64,000 bases of DNA from Rhodopseudomonas palustris JSC-3b (GTDB lineage: Bacteria > Pseudomonadota > Alphaproteobacteria > Rhizobiales > Xanthobacteraceae), in assembly GCA_000504425.1 (NCBI GenBank), contig KI632513.1, positions 1,646,626-1,710,625 on the forward strand. The letters are read 5' to 3'. The stretch's first letter is position 1, and each line of letters starts with the position of its first letter. This document shows positions 1 to 10,807 of this stretch, piece by piece. Below the pieces are notes generated by a model, which was given only the letters and a program-made list of their open reading frames with translations, did not search any database and had not been told where the DNA came from. A program made the position numbers and the translations under genes.

Positions 1-522
1 CCCAATGGTATCTGCCAGCCGCAGCGCATAGCCGATCGCAATATCGGCCGCGGTGAAGCGGCCACCGCATAGCCATTCGCCATTGCCGGTGGCGGTCTCG
101 ACCGCGCGCAGCCGGCCCAAAAACCATTTGGTGTAGTCCTCGACCACCTGCGGCTGGCGGCGGTCGGCCGGCTCCAGCGCGCCGTAGCGCAGCACCAGGG
201 TCTGCGGAAAGGTCAGCGTGGCGTCGCTGAAGAACAGCCAGTTGAGATAGGCGCCGTAATCGGGCTCGGAGAGATCAACCACCAGCGGCGTCGGCCCATA
301 GCGGGTGCCGAGATAATGGCAGATGCCGGTCGACTCCGTCATCTTGGTGTCGCCGTCGATCATGAACGGAATGGTGCCGAGCGGATTGATCGCCAGATAA
401 TCCTTGGCGAACACCCGCGGCGGGAACGGCAGCATTTTCAGCTCATAATGCAGCTCGAGTTCTTCCAGCATCCACAGCGGGCGGAACGAGCGCGCGGCTT
501 GGCAGTGATAGAGCGTGATCAT
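1..522 (-). CDS. Glutathione S-transferase family protein (partial, C-terminus cut by window edge)
   Basis: The first 174 residues of a cytosolic glutathione S-transferase-like protein; the 3' end lies outside the window. The start at 522 opens MITLYHCQAARSF, a typical thioredoxin-fold beta1 strand, and a Pro-containing turn follows in TIPFMIDGD before the ES dipeptide (MTESTGICHYL) that binds the gamma-glutamyl part of glutathione in this family. The all-helical C-terminal domain begins around residue 85. It would conjugate or reduce electrophilic substrates with glutathione in the cytoplasm; the substrate cannot be told. It is co-directional with the acyl-CoA dehydrogenases that follow upstream, with a gap of about 100 bases, so it may be the distal gene of that unit. 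Confidence 0.85.
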   Translation of the reverse strand, partial: MITLYHCQAARSFRPLWMLEELELHYELKMLPFPPRVFAKDYLAINPLGTIPFMIDGDTKMTESTGICHYLGTRYGPTPLVVDLSEPDYGAYLNWLFFSDATLTFPQTLVLRYGALEPADRRQPQVVEDYTKWFLGRLRAVETATGNGEWLCGGRFTAADIAIGYALRLADTIG

Positions 523-625
523 GGTGCGGTGTTCCCTCTCCCAAAATTAGTCGCGAAGTCGATTTCAAGACCGCAGCGCGCGCCTCTCCCCGCACGCGGG
601 GAGAGGTGAAGTCATCAATGCTCGA

Positions 626-1798
<1,173 letters not shown>

Positions 1799-1833
1799 TG
1801 ATGTGTTTGCCTTGTTTACTGCCGAACCAACCC

Positions 1834-1912
1834 CGTCATTGCGAGCGCAGCGAAGCAATCCATGCCACTTGGGATTCTGGATTGCTTCGTCGCTGCGCTC
1901 CTCGCAATGACG
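1834..1912. repeat. Palindromic intergenic repeat (REP-like)
   Basis: Imperfect inverted repeat of about 79 bases between two co-directional dehydrogenase genes: the left arm starts CGTCATTGCGAGCGCAGCG and the right arm is nearly its reverse complement, ending CTCGCAATGACG, with CAAT/GGATTG pairs inside. The core CGTCATTGCGAGCG...GAAGCAATCCA is a very common dispersed palindrome in Bradyrhizobium and Rhodopseudomonas chromosomes. It could fold into a long hairpin in the transcript and so reduce read-through between the two genes. Confidence 0.8.
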
Positions 1913-1922
1913 ATGCGTCTCT

Positions 1923-3062
1923 TCACAGCCCCATCTGCCGGCTGGCGAGATCCTTCATGATCTCTTCGGTGCCGCCGCCGATGGCATTGACCTTGACGTC
2001 GCGATAGATGCGCTCGACCTTGACGCCGCGCATGTAGCCGGCGCCGCCAAAAATCTGCACCGCCTCCGACGCGCAGAACGCCATGGTCTGGGTCGCCTGG
2101 TTCTTCAGCATGCAGATGTCGGCGATCGGGTTCTCGCCCTGGGATAGCCGCCACGCCAACAGCTCCAGCATCGCCTGCGAGGCGTTTATGCGCTGCGCCA
2201 TATCGACCAGCTTGTGGCGGATCACCTGATGCTTGACCAGCGGCTTGCCAAAAGTGACGCGCTGCTTGGCGTAACCGATCGCTTCGTCGAGGCACACTTG
2301 CGACGCGGCGATGCAGCCGGCCGCCATCGAGATGCGCTCGCTGTTAAAGTTCATCATGATGATCAGGAAGCCCATGCCCTCCTGACCGAGCAGATTGCCG
2401 ACCGGCACCCGGCAATTGTCAAAATGCAGCGTCGCGGTGTCGGACGCCCACCAGCCCATCTTTTTCAGTGGCGTGCGCGTCAGCCCAGGCGTGTCGCCGG
2501 GGATCAGCAGCAGGCTGACGCCGCCCGGCCCCTCGCCGCCGGTGCGCACCGCGGTGGTGATGTAGTCGGCGCGCATCCCGGAGGTGATGAAGGTCTTTTC
2601 GCCATTGACGATGTAGTGATCGCCGTCGCGCTTGGCGGTGGTGCGCAGATTGGCGACATCCGAACCACCCGAGGGCTCGGTGATCGCCAGCGCCGAGATC
2701 TTTTGACCGGACAGAATTTCCGGCAGCACCTTGGCTTTCAGTTCCGGGGTTCCAGCCCGCGCAATCGGCGGCGCGCCGATCGAACTGGAATTGAGGCCGG
2801 CGGCAACGCCACCGGCGCCGGCCCGCGCCAGTTCCTGCACCGCGACGATCCACATGAACGGATCGACCGGGGTGCCGCCATATTCCTCCGGAAAGCCGAG
2901 ACCGAGCAGACCGATCGCTGCGGCCTTTTGGTACAGCTCGCGCGGAAACCCACCGGCCTCATCCCATTCGGTGGCGTAAGGCTCGATCTCGTTTTGGACA
3001 AAGCGCCGCACCACGTCGCGGAACGCGCTGTGGTCGGCGGTATAGAAGGGACTTTTGGACAA
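1923..3062 (-). CDS. Acyl-CoA dehydrogenase (second of two)
   Basis: A 379-residue acyl-CoA dehydrogenase of the same fold as its downstream neighbour but clearly different in sequence. FAD-contact signatures are ITEPSGGSDVANLRT and FITSGMRADY; the C-terminal domain has QRVTFGKPL and IFGGAGYMRG. As in the neighbour, the IYEGT segment is replaced, here by AIGGGTEEIM. The start appears to be TTG at 3062 (first residues SKSPFYTADH align with the family N-terminus); no in-frame ATG lies nearby. Two adjacent, diverged dehydrogenases suggest a degradation unit for a branched or unusual acyl-CoA, but no partner thiolase, hydratase or CoA ligase is in the window. Confidence 0.87.
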   Translation of the reverse strand: MSKSPFYTADHSAFRDVVRRFVQNEIEPYATEWDEAGGFPRELYQKAAAIGLLGLGFPEEYGGTPVDPFMWIVAVQELARAGAGGVAAGLNSSSIGAPPIARAGTPELKAKVLPEILSGQKISALAITEPSGGSDVANLRTTAKRDGDHYIVNGEKTFITSGMRADYITTAVRTGGEGPGGVSLLLIPGDTPGLTRTPLKKMGWWASDTATLHFDNCRVPVGNLLGQEGMGFLIIMMNFNSERISMAAGCIAASQVCLDEAIGYAKQRVTFGKPLVKHQVIRHKLVDMAQRINASQAMLELLAWRLSQGENPIADICMLKNQATQTMAFCASEAVQIFGGAGYMRGVKVERIYRDVKVNAIGGGTEEIMKDLASRQMGL

Positions 3063-3221
3063 GCTCGCACCCGCAATCAGCCAATGGCGGGCGGAGGATG
3101 CCGGGAAACCGTCCGGCTCACTTGCGTCGAGTGGCTGATTCGCGGCGCGCCGTTCCGCAAGGTCGGCGGAACGGCTGGAGCGGCTCGCCTCGCGAGCTTG
3201 GCACGCAGGCGCGCGGTGCGG

Positions 3222-3536
3222 TCAGCGGCGCTTGAAGGTCGCGATATAGGCGCTGAGATTGGCGGCTTCGGCGCGGCTCAGCGCGAAATTCGGCATGATC
3301 GGATGCGGATCGAGCAGGAAGAACGCCAGCTTGTCGGCATCAAAACCGGCACGATCGGCAATGGTCGCAAAGGACGGCGTCGCGTCGCTGCCCTTGCGCT
3401 GCGTATCCGACACCACATGGCAGGAGTTGCACCAGCGTTCCGCGATAATCTTGCCTTGGTCGGCGTCAGCGGCCTGTAGCGATCCGCTCATCACGGGCAC
3501 GAGCGCGAGGCTCAGGACGAAGGCAAACCGGCGCAT
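3222..3536 (-). CDS. Small periplasmic c-type cytochrome
   Basis: A 104-residue exported single-haem cytochrome c. Residues 1-23 form a signal peptide (MRRFAFVLSLALVPVMSGS, cleavage probably after LQA). The haem-binding motif WCNSCH follows about residue 36, and the distal methionine ligand is probably in HPIMPNF near residue 80, giving a class I fold. It would carry electrons in the periplasm. The ATG at 3536 is preferred over an in-frame TTG two codons upstream. It stands alone between the dehydrogenases and a histidine kinase on the other strand, so its partner is not evident. Confidence 0.87.
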   Translation of the reverse strand: MRRFAFVLSLALVPVMSGSLQAADADQGKIIAERWCNSCHVVSDTQRKGSDATPSFATIADRAGFDADKLAFFLLDPHPIMPNFALSRAEAANLSAYIATFKRR

Positions 3537-3781
3537 GGTCAATCCTTTGATGGGAAAACCTAGTGTACTGACGGAGCAGCGGTTCGGTTGTAATGCATGG
3601 GGACCGGAAGCGATAGAGCCGTTTGCGCCCTACACAGGTGACCGAAGGTCGGCCAACGGCCGCAGCGTTGACAAACCGGGACTCACACCCGACTGTTAAA
3701 GGTCCGCTGGCCGCAGGCTACGGCCACTCGCCGCAGATGGATGGTCACGATTTTCGAACGGCGTAAACAACGGCGTAGGCA

Positions 3782-5932
3782 ATGTTGAAGGCGCAGCGGG
3801 ATTCCATTCGACTGCTGCGGATCGTGTTCGCTGCATCGGTGATTCTGCCGGCCGCCTTGTTCGCCTACGCGTCCTGGCTCACCTATCGCAGCAATGAAGC
3901 CATCAACGACCGCGAGATCGCCCAGACCCGCGACGTGCTGACCGAACATGCGCTGAAAGTGTTCGAGTCGGTGGAACACAGCATCGCCGAGATCAACGAG
4001 ATGATCCGGGATTTCAGCGATGAGGAGATCATGCAGCGCGCCGATGTGCTGCATCAGCGCCTGAAGCGGATCGCCTCCTCCTCCGAACAGATCAAGTCGC
4101 TGTGGATCCTGGACCGCAACGGCCGCGCTCTGGTCGAGACGCTGAGTTTCCCGTCCTCCTCAGTGAACCTCGCGGACCGCGACTATTTCGTGATCCACCG
4201 CAATCACGATGTCGGCACCTATGTCGGCCCGATTTTGCAGCCGCGTGCGCCCTATGGCGGCGCCGCGTTCTTCAGCGTCAGCCGGCGCCGGATCGCGCCC
4301 GGCAGCGATTTTGCCGGCGTGGTGCAGGCCTCGCTGCTGCCGGAATATTTTGAAGGCTTTTACGCCAAGATCAGCGGCGACCGCGGCAACTACGCCGCCC
4401 TGATCCATCAGGATGGCGCCATTCTGGCGCGCTATCCCGCGCTCAGCGGCAACGGCGAGCTGCGCCCGACCGCGGACCTGTCGCAATTGATGCAGGCAGG
4501 AAGCGCGGAGGGCCTCCTGACGGTGCACTCCTCGATCGATCAGCGCGAGCGCAAGCTGGCCTATCGCAAGCTGCCCAACCTGCCGGTCTATGTGGTCGCC
4601 GGGCAGGAAACCGAAGCGATCCGCGCCAAATGGCTGGCGGTGATCGGCAACCAGCTGATTTTCGGGATTCCAGCCACCGCGGCGCTGCTGGCGCTGGTGG
4701 CGCTGGCGCTGAAACGCACCCGGCGCATGTATGAGGAAGCCCGGCTGCGGCAAAGCGCGGAAGACGCCCTCAAACAGTCGCAGCGGCTGGAGTCGCTCGG
4801 CCGGCTGACTGGCGGCGTCGCCCATGATTTCAACAATCTGCTGATGGTGGTCGGCGGCGCGGCCCGCAAACTGCGCCGCACCGCCACCACGCCGCAGCAG
4901 CAGCGCGCGCTCGACATGATCGAGCAGTCGGTCAGCAAGGGCAGCAGCCTGACACGGCAATTGCTGTCATTCTCGCGGCGCAATGCCATGGATGCGGTGC
5001 CGATCGATCTTGGCGACCGGGTGCAGCGCTTTAGCGACGTGCTGCGGCAATCGGTGCCGAGCAATATCACCATCGCGATCCAGCAGCCGCCGGCGCCGGT
5101 GGTGGCGCGGCTTGATCCCAACGAATTTGAGATCGCGCTGCTCAACCTGACCTTGAATGCCCGCGACGCGATGCCCGATGGCGGCCGCATCACCATCTCG
5201 ATCGGGCGGCGCCGGCCGCCCAACGCCGACCCGAACGGCGGCAGTGATGATGAGGTCGCGGTGCTGCAATTTGCCGACACCGGCACCGGCATCTCGCCGG
5301 AAATCCGCGACAAGGTGTTCGAGCCGTTCTTCACCACCAAGCCCGTGGATCGCGGCACCGGGCTCGGCCTCAGCCAGATCTATGGCTTCGTGCAGCAGTC
5401 CAAGGGCCAGATCACGCTGCGCAGCGAACTGGGCCTCGGCACGCATTTCGAGCTGACCTTCCCGATCTGCAATGACCCGCCGGCGCGTGACGATCCAGCG
5501 GCGGCGCCGGCCGCGCCCGCGCAGCAAACGCCGCCCGGCACGCTGCTGCTGGTGGAAGACCATCCCGACGTGGCGGCGGTCGCCTCCGACTATGCCGAGC
5601 AATGCGGATTTGCGGTGGTGCTGGCTGGTTCCGCCGAACAGGCGCTCAAGCTGCTGGAGAGCCGTAGCGACATCAAGCTGGTGTTCTCCGACATCGTGAT
5701 GCCGGGCATCAGCGGCCTTGAACTCGGCCGGATCGTACGCAGCCGCTATCCGCAGCTGCCCGTGGTGCTGACCTCAGGCTACAGCGATCGCTCGACCACG
5801 GCGCTGCAAGAAGGCTTTGTGCTGCTGCCAAAGCCCTATTCGCTGGAAACCTTGCGCCAGCGGCTGACGCAGGCGCTGCGCGGCCACGAACCGCCTGGCA
5901 GCACCGCCCCAGGCAGCGCCCGTTCGGCTTGA
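3782..5932 (+). CDS. Membrane hybrid sensor histidine kinase with C-terminal receiver
   Basis: A 716-residue hybrid histidine kinase. A transmembrane helix at about residues 12-34, a periplasmic Cache/PAS-like sensor domain (about 35-280) and a second membrane helix (about 285-310) precede the kinase core. The phosphoacceptor is His 348 in GGVAHDFNN. The ATP-binding domain shows the N box (NLTLNARDAMPDG), FADTGTGIS, EPFFTTK and GTGLGLS. A receiver domain from about residue 580 has Asp 637 in SDIVMPG and the conserved Lys in LLPKPYS. No separate response regulator adjoins it, so phosphate probably moves from the receiver to a distant partner or the receiver acts by feedback. The ligand is unknown. 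Confidence 0.93.
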   Translation: MLKAQRDSIRLLRIVFAASVILPAALFAYASWLTYRSNEAINDREIAQTRDVLTEHALKVFESVEHSIAEINEMIRDFSDEEIMQRADVLHQRLKRIASSSEQIKSLWILDRNGRALVETLSFPSSSVNLADRDYFVIHRNHDVGTYVGPILQPRAPYGGAAFFSVSRRRIAPGSDFAGVVQASLLPEYFEGFYAKISGDRGNYAALIHQDGAILARYPALSGNGELRPTADLSQLMQAGSAEGLLTVHSSIDQRERKLAYRKLPNLPVYVVAGQETEAIRAKWLAVIGNQLIFGIPATAALLALVALALKRTRRMYEEARLRQSAEDALKQSQRLESLGRLTGGVAHDFNNLLMVVGGAARKLRRTATTPQQQRALDMIEQSVSKGSSLTRQLLSFSRRNAMDAVPIDLGDRVQRFSDVLRQSVPSNITIAIQQPPAPVVARLDPNEFEIALLNLTLNARDAMPDGGRITISIGRRRPPNADPNGGSDDEVAVLQFADTGTGISPEIRDKVFEPFFTTKPVDRGTGLGLSQIYGFVQQSKGQITLRSELGLGTHFELTFPICNDPPARDDPAAAPAAPAQQTPPGTLLLVEDHPDVAAVASDYAEQCGFAVVLAGSAEQALKLLESRSDIKLVFSDIVMPGISGLELGRIVRSRYPQLPVVLTSGYSDRSTTALQEGFVLLPKPYSLETLRQRLTQALRGHEPPGSTAPGSARSA

Positions 5933-6081
5933 GCGCAGCGGCCGAGCGCTGCAGCTCTGCCCCTCGCCTCGATCAGCCACGATCGGCTGCTGGATTACGC
6001 CGTCAGAATCAGGTCACTAGGATCCAAATCATCAGGCTGATGCCGCCCGGCGCACCGCGCGGCATCACAGCGATTGCCTGA

Positions 6082-6504
6082 TCACCAGCCCCAGCCATAG
6101 CCGGGGAAGCCGACCGAGATCACCGGGCCGCCGCCACCATAGTAGCCATAGCCGCCGCCATAGCCGTAATAGCCATAGGCCGGACGATAATAGCGCGGAC
6201 CGTAATAGCCGTAGTAAGCGGGCCGATAGTAACGCGGTCGGTAATAGCCGCCATAATAGCCGTAATAGGTCGGGCGATAGTAGCGCGGACCGCCGTAATA
6301 GCCGTAATACGCCGGCCGGTAGTAGCGCGGCCGATAGTAGTACGGATCATAGGCATAGGCGCTCGACGCGGCCGCCCCCAAAATTGCACCAACCGCAAGG
6401 CCGCCGGCAAGGCCCGGTCCCCAGCCCCGACGCGCCTCTGCAGGCTGCGTCGCCAGCGCCAGCGCGCCGACCATGGTCGCAACAAGAGCAGTTTTCTTCA
6501 ACAT
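6082..6504 (-). CDS. Exported Tyr/Gly/Arg-rich repeat protein
   Basis: A 140-residue low-complexity protein. Residues 1-24 are a signal peptide (MLKKTALVATMVGALALA). A Gly/Ala-rich hydrophobic stretch at about 31-50 (LAGGLAVGAILGAAASSAYA) resembles a glycine-zipper membrane segment. The rest is built from tandem units of the type YYRPxYYGYY, ending in a Gly-rich tail with GWGW. Similar short Tyr-rich exported proteins are common in Bradyrhizobiaceae and are annotated only as hypothetical. Third codon positions keep the genomic G/C bias in the unique part. The ATG at 6504 follows an AGGACAGC-type ribosome site; longer frames upstream have no support. An envelope-associated role is inferred. 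Confidence 0.75.
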   Translation of the reverse strand: MLKKTALVATMVGALALATQPAEARRGWGPGLAGGLAVGAILGAAASSAYAYDPYYYRPRYYRPAYYGYYGGPRYYRPTYYGYYGGYYRPRYYRPAYYGYYGPRYYRPAYGYYGYGGGYGYYGGGGPVISVGFPGYGWGW

Positions 6505-6863
6505 CGCGCTGTCCTTTCGATCGATGTCCTTTCGATAGTCCGATTGCCGAATAACCACATCGGATTTCAAAGGTTGCAGGCACTTCTGCAAAGCACCATT
6601 GGGCGCCATGCTAGGCAGCGATCGTGGCGCAAAATGGGAACAAAAAGCGAGTGGAATCGCGCCCATCACGGGCCTGCTACGCATAACGTGATGAGCAGTT
6701 GGTTGATCGCGATCGATCGTCGCAGGCCGCTCCGCCAAGGCGGCGCATACCAGCCTCACCGCTAACGAGCGTGTCGGCGTGCTGGCTGAAATCGAGGAGT
6801 TGGAGGCAGGAATGATTCCAACGGCGACCGCCTGCCAAAGCCTACTAAATTACCATCAACGTC

Positions 6864-7112
6864 TCAATAGAGCCGGCGCGGCCGGCTTTTCCAGCGATCC
6901 GGCGCCCGGGGCGCGCGCGGCGCCACCTGCACCGGCGCGCCGTAAGACGGCGCATAATGCTCGGCGGCCCGTGCGCGCCGCGATTCCTGTAGCCGCATGT
7001 CGTAGCCCGGCGACGGCACCACGGTCGGCGGCGCCGCCTCGACCACCGCAGGCCGCACCAGCAGTGACAGCGCCATCACCGAGCTGGCCAGCGCGATCCG
7101 GCCGGCGCTCAT
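6864..7112 (-). CDS. Small exported protein of unknown function
   Basis: An 82-residue protein with a clear signal peptide (MSAGRIALASSVMALSLLV, cleavage near VEAAPP) followed by a basic, Pro/Arg-rich tail ending DRWKSRPRRLY. No known domain is recognisable. Its ATG at 7112 overlaps the stop of the upstream small gene by four bases (ATGA), so the two are translationally coupled. The mature peptide of about 55 residues would be periplasmic and strongly basic. Confidence 0.55.
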   Translation of the reverse strand: MSAGRIALASSVMALSLLVRPAVVEAAPPTVVPSPGYDMRLQESRRARAAEHYAPSYGAPVQVAPRAPRAPDRWKSRPRRLY

Positions 7113-7288
7113 GACGCGCGCTCCAGCGGCGCAGGCCGGCCTTGCCGGAACGCGGCGGCGATCTCGTCCAAAGCGACGCGCTGCCACGCCTCCGCCTCGG
7201 CGGACCAGAACGCCCGCCGATCGCCATCACGCTGCGCACGTTCGCGGCACACCGCTTCCTGATCACGCAGGTTCAGCACTCTTGTCAT
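7109..7288 (-). CDS. Small hypothetical protein, coupled to exported protein
   Basis: A 59-residue protein, MTRVLNLRDQEAVC..., rich in Arg, Ala and Glu with a likely single long helix containing AFWSAEAEAWQRVA. This pattern (short helical protein with regularly spaced Arg/Glu and Trp) is seen in many alphaproteobacterial small hypothetical proteins. It ends in an ATGA overlap with the next gene. No function can be assigned. The ATG at 7288 was chosen because the longer frame upstream is an Arg/Cys-rich stretch without coding character. Confidence 0.5.
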   Translation of the reverse strand: MTRVLNLRDQEAVCRERAQRDGDRRAFWSAEAEAWQRVALDEIAAAFRQGRPAPLERAS

Positions 7289-7528
7289 GCACGCGTCTCC
7301 CCGTCGGTGAGGCCGTTCAACGCCGACAGCGGTGCGAAGTTTCCAAAGCCAGCCCCATTCCAGATGGAATGCAAATCTTCGGCCAGCTTGAGCCTCAACA
7401 CCTTCGGCCTTTGGCCGGCAAGGGTCATCGACTCGCGACGCATTGCAGCGCAGTCGGCGCAGCGTCACCAGAGGACAGAATAACGCGGCTCGACGACGCG
7501 GCGATGTCACCGCGTCGCTTTTGGGCGG

Positions 7529-8803
7529 CTAGTCGATTTTCGCGCGCACGTGATCGGCCGCGGCGCCGATCGCGTCATAGATCTCGTCGAGATCACCTTC
7601 GCTGACGCAATAAGGCGGCATCACATAGATGGTGTTGCCGAGCGGGCGCAGCAGCAGGTTCCGGCTCTGGAAGAACGCCAGCAGCGTCGGCCCGACACCG
7701 GCGAGATAACCGCTGTCCGGCACTTTCAGATCAAGCGCGGTGATGGTGCCAGTGCGGCGCACATTGGCAAAGCGCGGATCGTCGCGGAACGCGGCGATGC
7801 GCTGCTCCTGCATGGCCGCGACCTGTTGCGGCCGCTGCCGGAGCTGCGGGTCCTGCCACAGCTCCAGATTGGCGCGCGCCGCGGCGCAGGCCACCGGATT
7901 GGCGGTGTAGGAGCTGGAATGGTAGAAGGTGCGCGAGCGGTCGGTCGAATAATGCGCGTCATAGATCGCGCTGCGGCACAGCGTCACCGCGAGCGGCACC
8001 GCGCCGCCGGTCAGCCCCTTGGAGTAGCACACGATATCGGGCACCACCTCGGCCTGTTCGCAGGCGAACAGCGTGCCGGTGCGGCCCCAGCCGGTCATCA
8101 CCTCATCGGCGATGAACAGCACGTCGGCAGCCTCGCAGATCCGCTTCATCTCGCGCAGCAGCGAGGGGGAATACATCTGCATGCCGCCCGCGCCGAGGAT
8201 CAGCGGCTCGACGATGAACGCCGCCGGCTGGTGCTGCTCGCAGGCCTGTTGCAGCGCCGCCAAGGTCTGCTGCTCGCAGCCCTCAGCCGGGAACGGAATC
8301 GCGGTGACATCGAACAGCAGCGGCCCATAGGGCGCATTGAACACGCCGCGCTCGCCGACCGACATCGTGCCGATGGTGTCGCCATGATAGGAATGCTGCA
8401 TCACCACCACGCGCGAGCGCGGCTTGCCGATATTGTGCCAGTAGCCGAGCGCCATTTTCAGCGCCACTTCGACGCTGGTCGAGCCGCTGTCGGAGAAGAA
8501 CACGTGGTCGAGGCCGGGCGGCGTCAGCTTCAGAAGTAGCTGCGCGACCTGCTCGGCCGGCTCATGGGTGTAGCCAGCAAAGATGATCTGGTTGAGCAGC
8601 GGCGCCTGCTGCTGAATCGCCGCGACGATCGTGGGATGGCAATGGCCGTGCGTCACCACCCACCAGGACGAGATCGCGTCGATGATGCGGCGGCCGTCCT
8701 CGGTGAAAAGATAGGCGCCCTCGCCGCGCACGATCTTGGTCATCGCGCCGTGCAGCGCGTGCTGGGTGAAAGGGTGCCAGATCGGCGAGCGGGTGGCGCT
8801 CAT
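7529..8803 (-). CDS. bioA: Adenosylmethionine-8-amino-7-oxononanoate aminotransferase
   Basis: A 424-residue class III PLP aminotransferase that converts 7-keto-8-aminopelargonate to 7,8-diaminopelargonate with S-adenosylmethionine as amino donor, the third step of biotin synthesis. The N-terminal [10 protein letters not shown] and [13 protein letters not shown] are typical of BioA. The PLP lysine lies in [13 protein letters not shown], preceded by the [13 protein letters not shown] segment; [17 protein letters not shown] is also diagnostic. It is the last gene of a bioF-bioD-bioA operon, and its ATG overlaps the stop of bioD by four bases. The product shares its methyl-sulfonium cosubstrate with the methionine genes 10 kb away, but no link is implied. 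Confidence 0.96.
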   Translation of the reverse strand: MSATRSPIWHPFTQHALHGAMTKIVRGEGAYLFTEDGRRIIDAISSWWVVTHGHCHPTIVAAIQQQAPLLNQIIFAGYTHEPAEQVAQLLLKLTPPGLDHVFFSDSGSTSVEVALKMALGYWHNIGKPRSRVVVMQHSYHGDTIGTMSVGERGVFNAPYGPLLFDVTAIPFPAEGCEQQTLAALQQACEQHQPAAFIVEPLILGAGGMQMYSPSLLREMKRICEAADVLFIADEVMTGWGRTGTLFACEQAEVVPDIVCYSKGLTGGAVPLAVTLCRSAIYDAHYSTDRSRTFYHSSSYTANPVACAAARANLELWQDPQLRQRPQQVAAMQEQRIAAFRDDPRFANVRRTGTITALDLKVPDSGYLAGVGPTLLAFFQSRNLLLRPLGNTIYVMPPYCVSEGDLDEIYDAIGAAADHVRAKID

Positions 8804-9429
8804 GACAGGAAATCATCCTTGTTGAAAGCGGCGGCAAAAGCGGTGCGCAGCGTGTCTGGATCGAGCGGCGACAGCCATGGCAGCCGCCCGAGCCGCCGCA
8901 CTTGGCCAAAATTGCAGATCGCCTGTTCGGTTTCCGGATGGCTGTCGCCGATGAAGGCGACGCCGATCGGCTCAAGCTGCCGGGCGCGCAGCGCCTCGAT
9001 CGACAGCAGCGTGTGATTGATGGTGCCGAGCGCGGTGCGTGCGCACAGCACCACCGGCAGACGCCAGCGCGCAAACACATCGATGAACAGATCGCGATCG
9101 GTGAGCGGCACCATCAGCCCGCCGGCGCCTTCGATCACCAGCGGCCGCTCGCCTTGTGGCGGCGGCGTCAGCGCTTCGACATCGATGCGCACGCCGTCGA
9201 TCGCCGCGGATTGATGCGGCGAAGCCGGGGTGCGCAGCCGGTAGCGCTCCGGCAGCACGCGGCCGAGCGCGAGCGCGCCGAGCCGCGCCACCAGCTCGGA
9301 GTCGGTCTCCTCCTCCAGCCCCGATTGCACTGGCTTCCAGTAGTCGGCGCCGAGCAGCGCCGTCAGCCCGGCGCTGAACACGGTCTTGCCGATGCCTGTG
9401 TCGGTGCCGGTGACCACGATCCCAGTCAT
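8800..9429 (-). CDS. bioD: Dethiobiotin synthetase
   Basis: A 209-residue ATP-dependent carboxylase that closes the ureido ring on 7,8-diaminopelargonate to give dethiobiotin. The P-loop GTDTGIGKT is at residues 8-16, the [11 protein letters not shown] substrate loop follows at about 36, and [12 protein letters not shown] at about 98-109 is the conserved loop that binds Mg and the substrate. Length is normal for the family. Four-base overlaps with bioF upstream and bioA downstream show translational coupling. Confidence 0.95.
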   Translation of the reverse strand: MTGIVVTGTDTGIGKTVFSAGLTALLGADYWKPVQSGLEEETDSELVARLGALALGRVLPERYRLRTPASPHQSAAIDGVRIDVEALTPPPQGERPLVIEGAGGLMVPLTDRDLFIDVFARWRLPVVLCARTALGTINHTLLSIEALRARQLEPIGVAFIGDSHPETEQAICNFGQVRRLGRLPWLSPLDPDTLRTAFAAAFNKDDFLS

Positions 9430-10571
9430 TGCGCCGCTCCGCGGGTTTCTTCGGCGAGCGCATCGAGCAACGCGCCGACATCCTGCTGGGTGACATTCAG
9501 CGTCAGCGACAGCCGCAGCCGCGCGGTGCCGGGTGGCACGGTCGGCGGCCGCACGCCGCGCACGTCAAAGCCGCGCTGCTGCAACGCCGCGGCCAGCGAC
9601 ATCGCCAGCGCATTGTCGCCGACGATATAGGGCACGATCTGCGACTGCGACGGCAGTTGCCCAAAGCGGCTCAGGAACTCGCGGTGGGTGTAGTCGACCA
9701 GCGCCTTGAGCTGCTGCTGCCGCTCCGGCTCCTCGCGCAGGATCGCCAGCGCCTCCTCGACCGCCACCGCCATCAGCGGCGACGGCGCGGTGGCGAAGAT
9801 GAACGGCCGGCAGCGATTGACCAAAAAGTCGCGCAGCACGCCGCTGGCGGTGACCAGCGCGCCGGAGGCACCGAGCGCCTTGCCGCAGGTGTGCAGCACC
9901 ACCAGGTTTTCGCGGCCTTCATAGCCGGCGGTCAGGCCTCGGCCCTGCTCGCCGAACACGCCGGTGGCGTGTGCCTCATCGACCATCAGGAACGCATCGT
10001 GACGATCGGCAAGCTCCACGTATTCAGCAAGCGGCGCGAGATCGCCGTCCATGCTGTACACGCTCTCAATCGCAATCCAGACCCGGCCGACGCCGCCCTT
10101 GGCGCGCCAATCGCGAATCTGCTCCTCGGCGGCGGCTGGATCGTTGTGCCGGCTCATCCGCACCTCGGCGCGGCCAGCGCGCGAGCCTTCATGCATGCTG
10201 GCATGGACCAGATCGTCCATCAGCAGCAGATCGCCGCGCTGCGGCAGCGTGGTCAGCACCGCGAAATTGGCGACATAGCCGCCACCGAAATACAGCGCAG
10301 TGTCGGCGCCGAAGAATTTTGCCGCCGCAGCCTCCAGGCTCTCATGCTCCGGGCAATTGCCGCCGAGCAGCCGCGAGCCGCCAGCACCGACCGGCGTGCC
10401 AGCATCCAGCGCCCGGTGCAGCGCGTTCTTCATGCGCGGTGCGCTGGCCAGCGCCAGATAATCGTTCGATCCAAAATCGAGCCCGGCGCGCGGCGACAGC
10501 CGCCGCAGCCGGTCCTGCTTATCCAAATCCTGGAGCGCGGCCACATAGGTGCCGAGCCTGTGCATATGCAT
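9426..10571 (-). CDS. bioF: 8-amino-7-oxononanoate synthase
   Basis: A 381-residue alpha-oxoamine synthase that condenses pimeloyl-ACP or pimeloyl-CoA with alanine, the first biotin-ring step. The motif [14 protein letters not shown] is near the N-terminus, and [40 protein letters not shown] and the PLP-lysine segment [13 protein letters not shown] follow in family order. Two in-frame ATGs (10571 and 10565) are possible; the upstream frame to 10709 is rejected because it is Arg/Pro-rich and lacks similarity. It is the first gene of bioFDA; bioB is about 49 kb away at 59.8 kb. Confidence 0.94.
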   Translation of the reverse strand: MHMHRLGTYVAALQDLDKQDRLRRLSPRAGLDFGSNDYLALASAPRMKNALHRALDAGTPVGAGGSRLLGGNCPEHESLEAAAAKFFGADTALYFGGGYVANFAVLTTLPQRGDLLLMDDLVHASMHEGSRAGRAEVRMSRHNDPAAAEEQIRDWRAKGGVGRVWIAIESVYSMDGDLAPLAEYVELADRHDAFLMVDEAHATGVFGEQGRGLTAGYEGRENLVVLHTCGKALGASGALVTASGVLRDFLVNRCRPFIFATAPSPLMAVAVEEALAILREEPERQQQLKALVDYTHREFLSRFGQLPSQSQIVPYIVGDNALAMSLAAALQQRGFDVRGVRPPTVPPGTARLRLSLTLNVTQQDVGALLDALAEETRGAAQ

Positions 10572-10756
10572 GGGTATGAACTCGGGTGAAGGGATTGCGC
10601 ATCCCAAACCACGCGGCGGCGGCGAGAACAAGGACTTCGGTGCCGCAGCCGCCCTGCACTGCCTGCACGGCAGAGCCGGCCGGCCGCGTCGATGCGCCGC
10701 CCGCGCCAAGTGGCTGAACGCGGGACGTTTCCTATTGATTTACAGACGCATAGCTC

Positions 10757-10790
10757 GAAATCGTTGCCGCGCTCGGGGCGCGGCAACGAG
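10757..10790 (-). terminator. Hairpin downstream of guaC
   Basis: A near-perfect GC-rich inverted repeat (CGTTGCCGCG...CGCGGCAACG, 10762-10788) lies about 20 bases past the guaC stop and before bioF. The T tract after it on the minus strand is weak (ATTTCG), so termination may be partial. It separates guaC from the biotin operon. Confidence 0.55.
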
Positions 10791-10807
10791 CGGCTGCGCC
10801 CGCGCCG

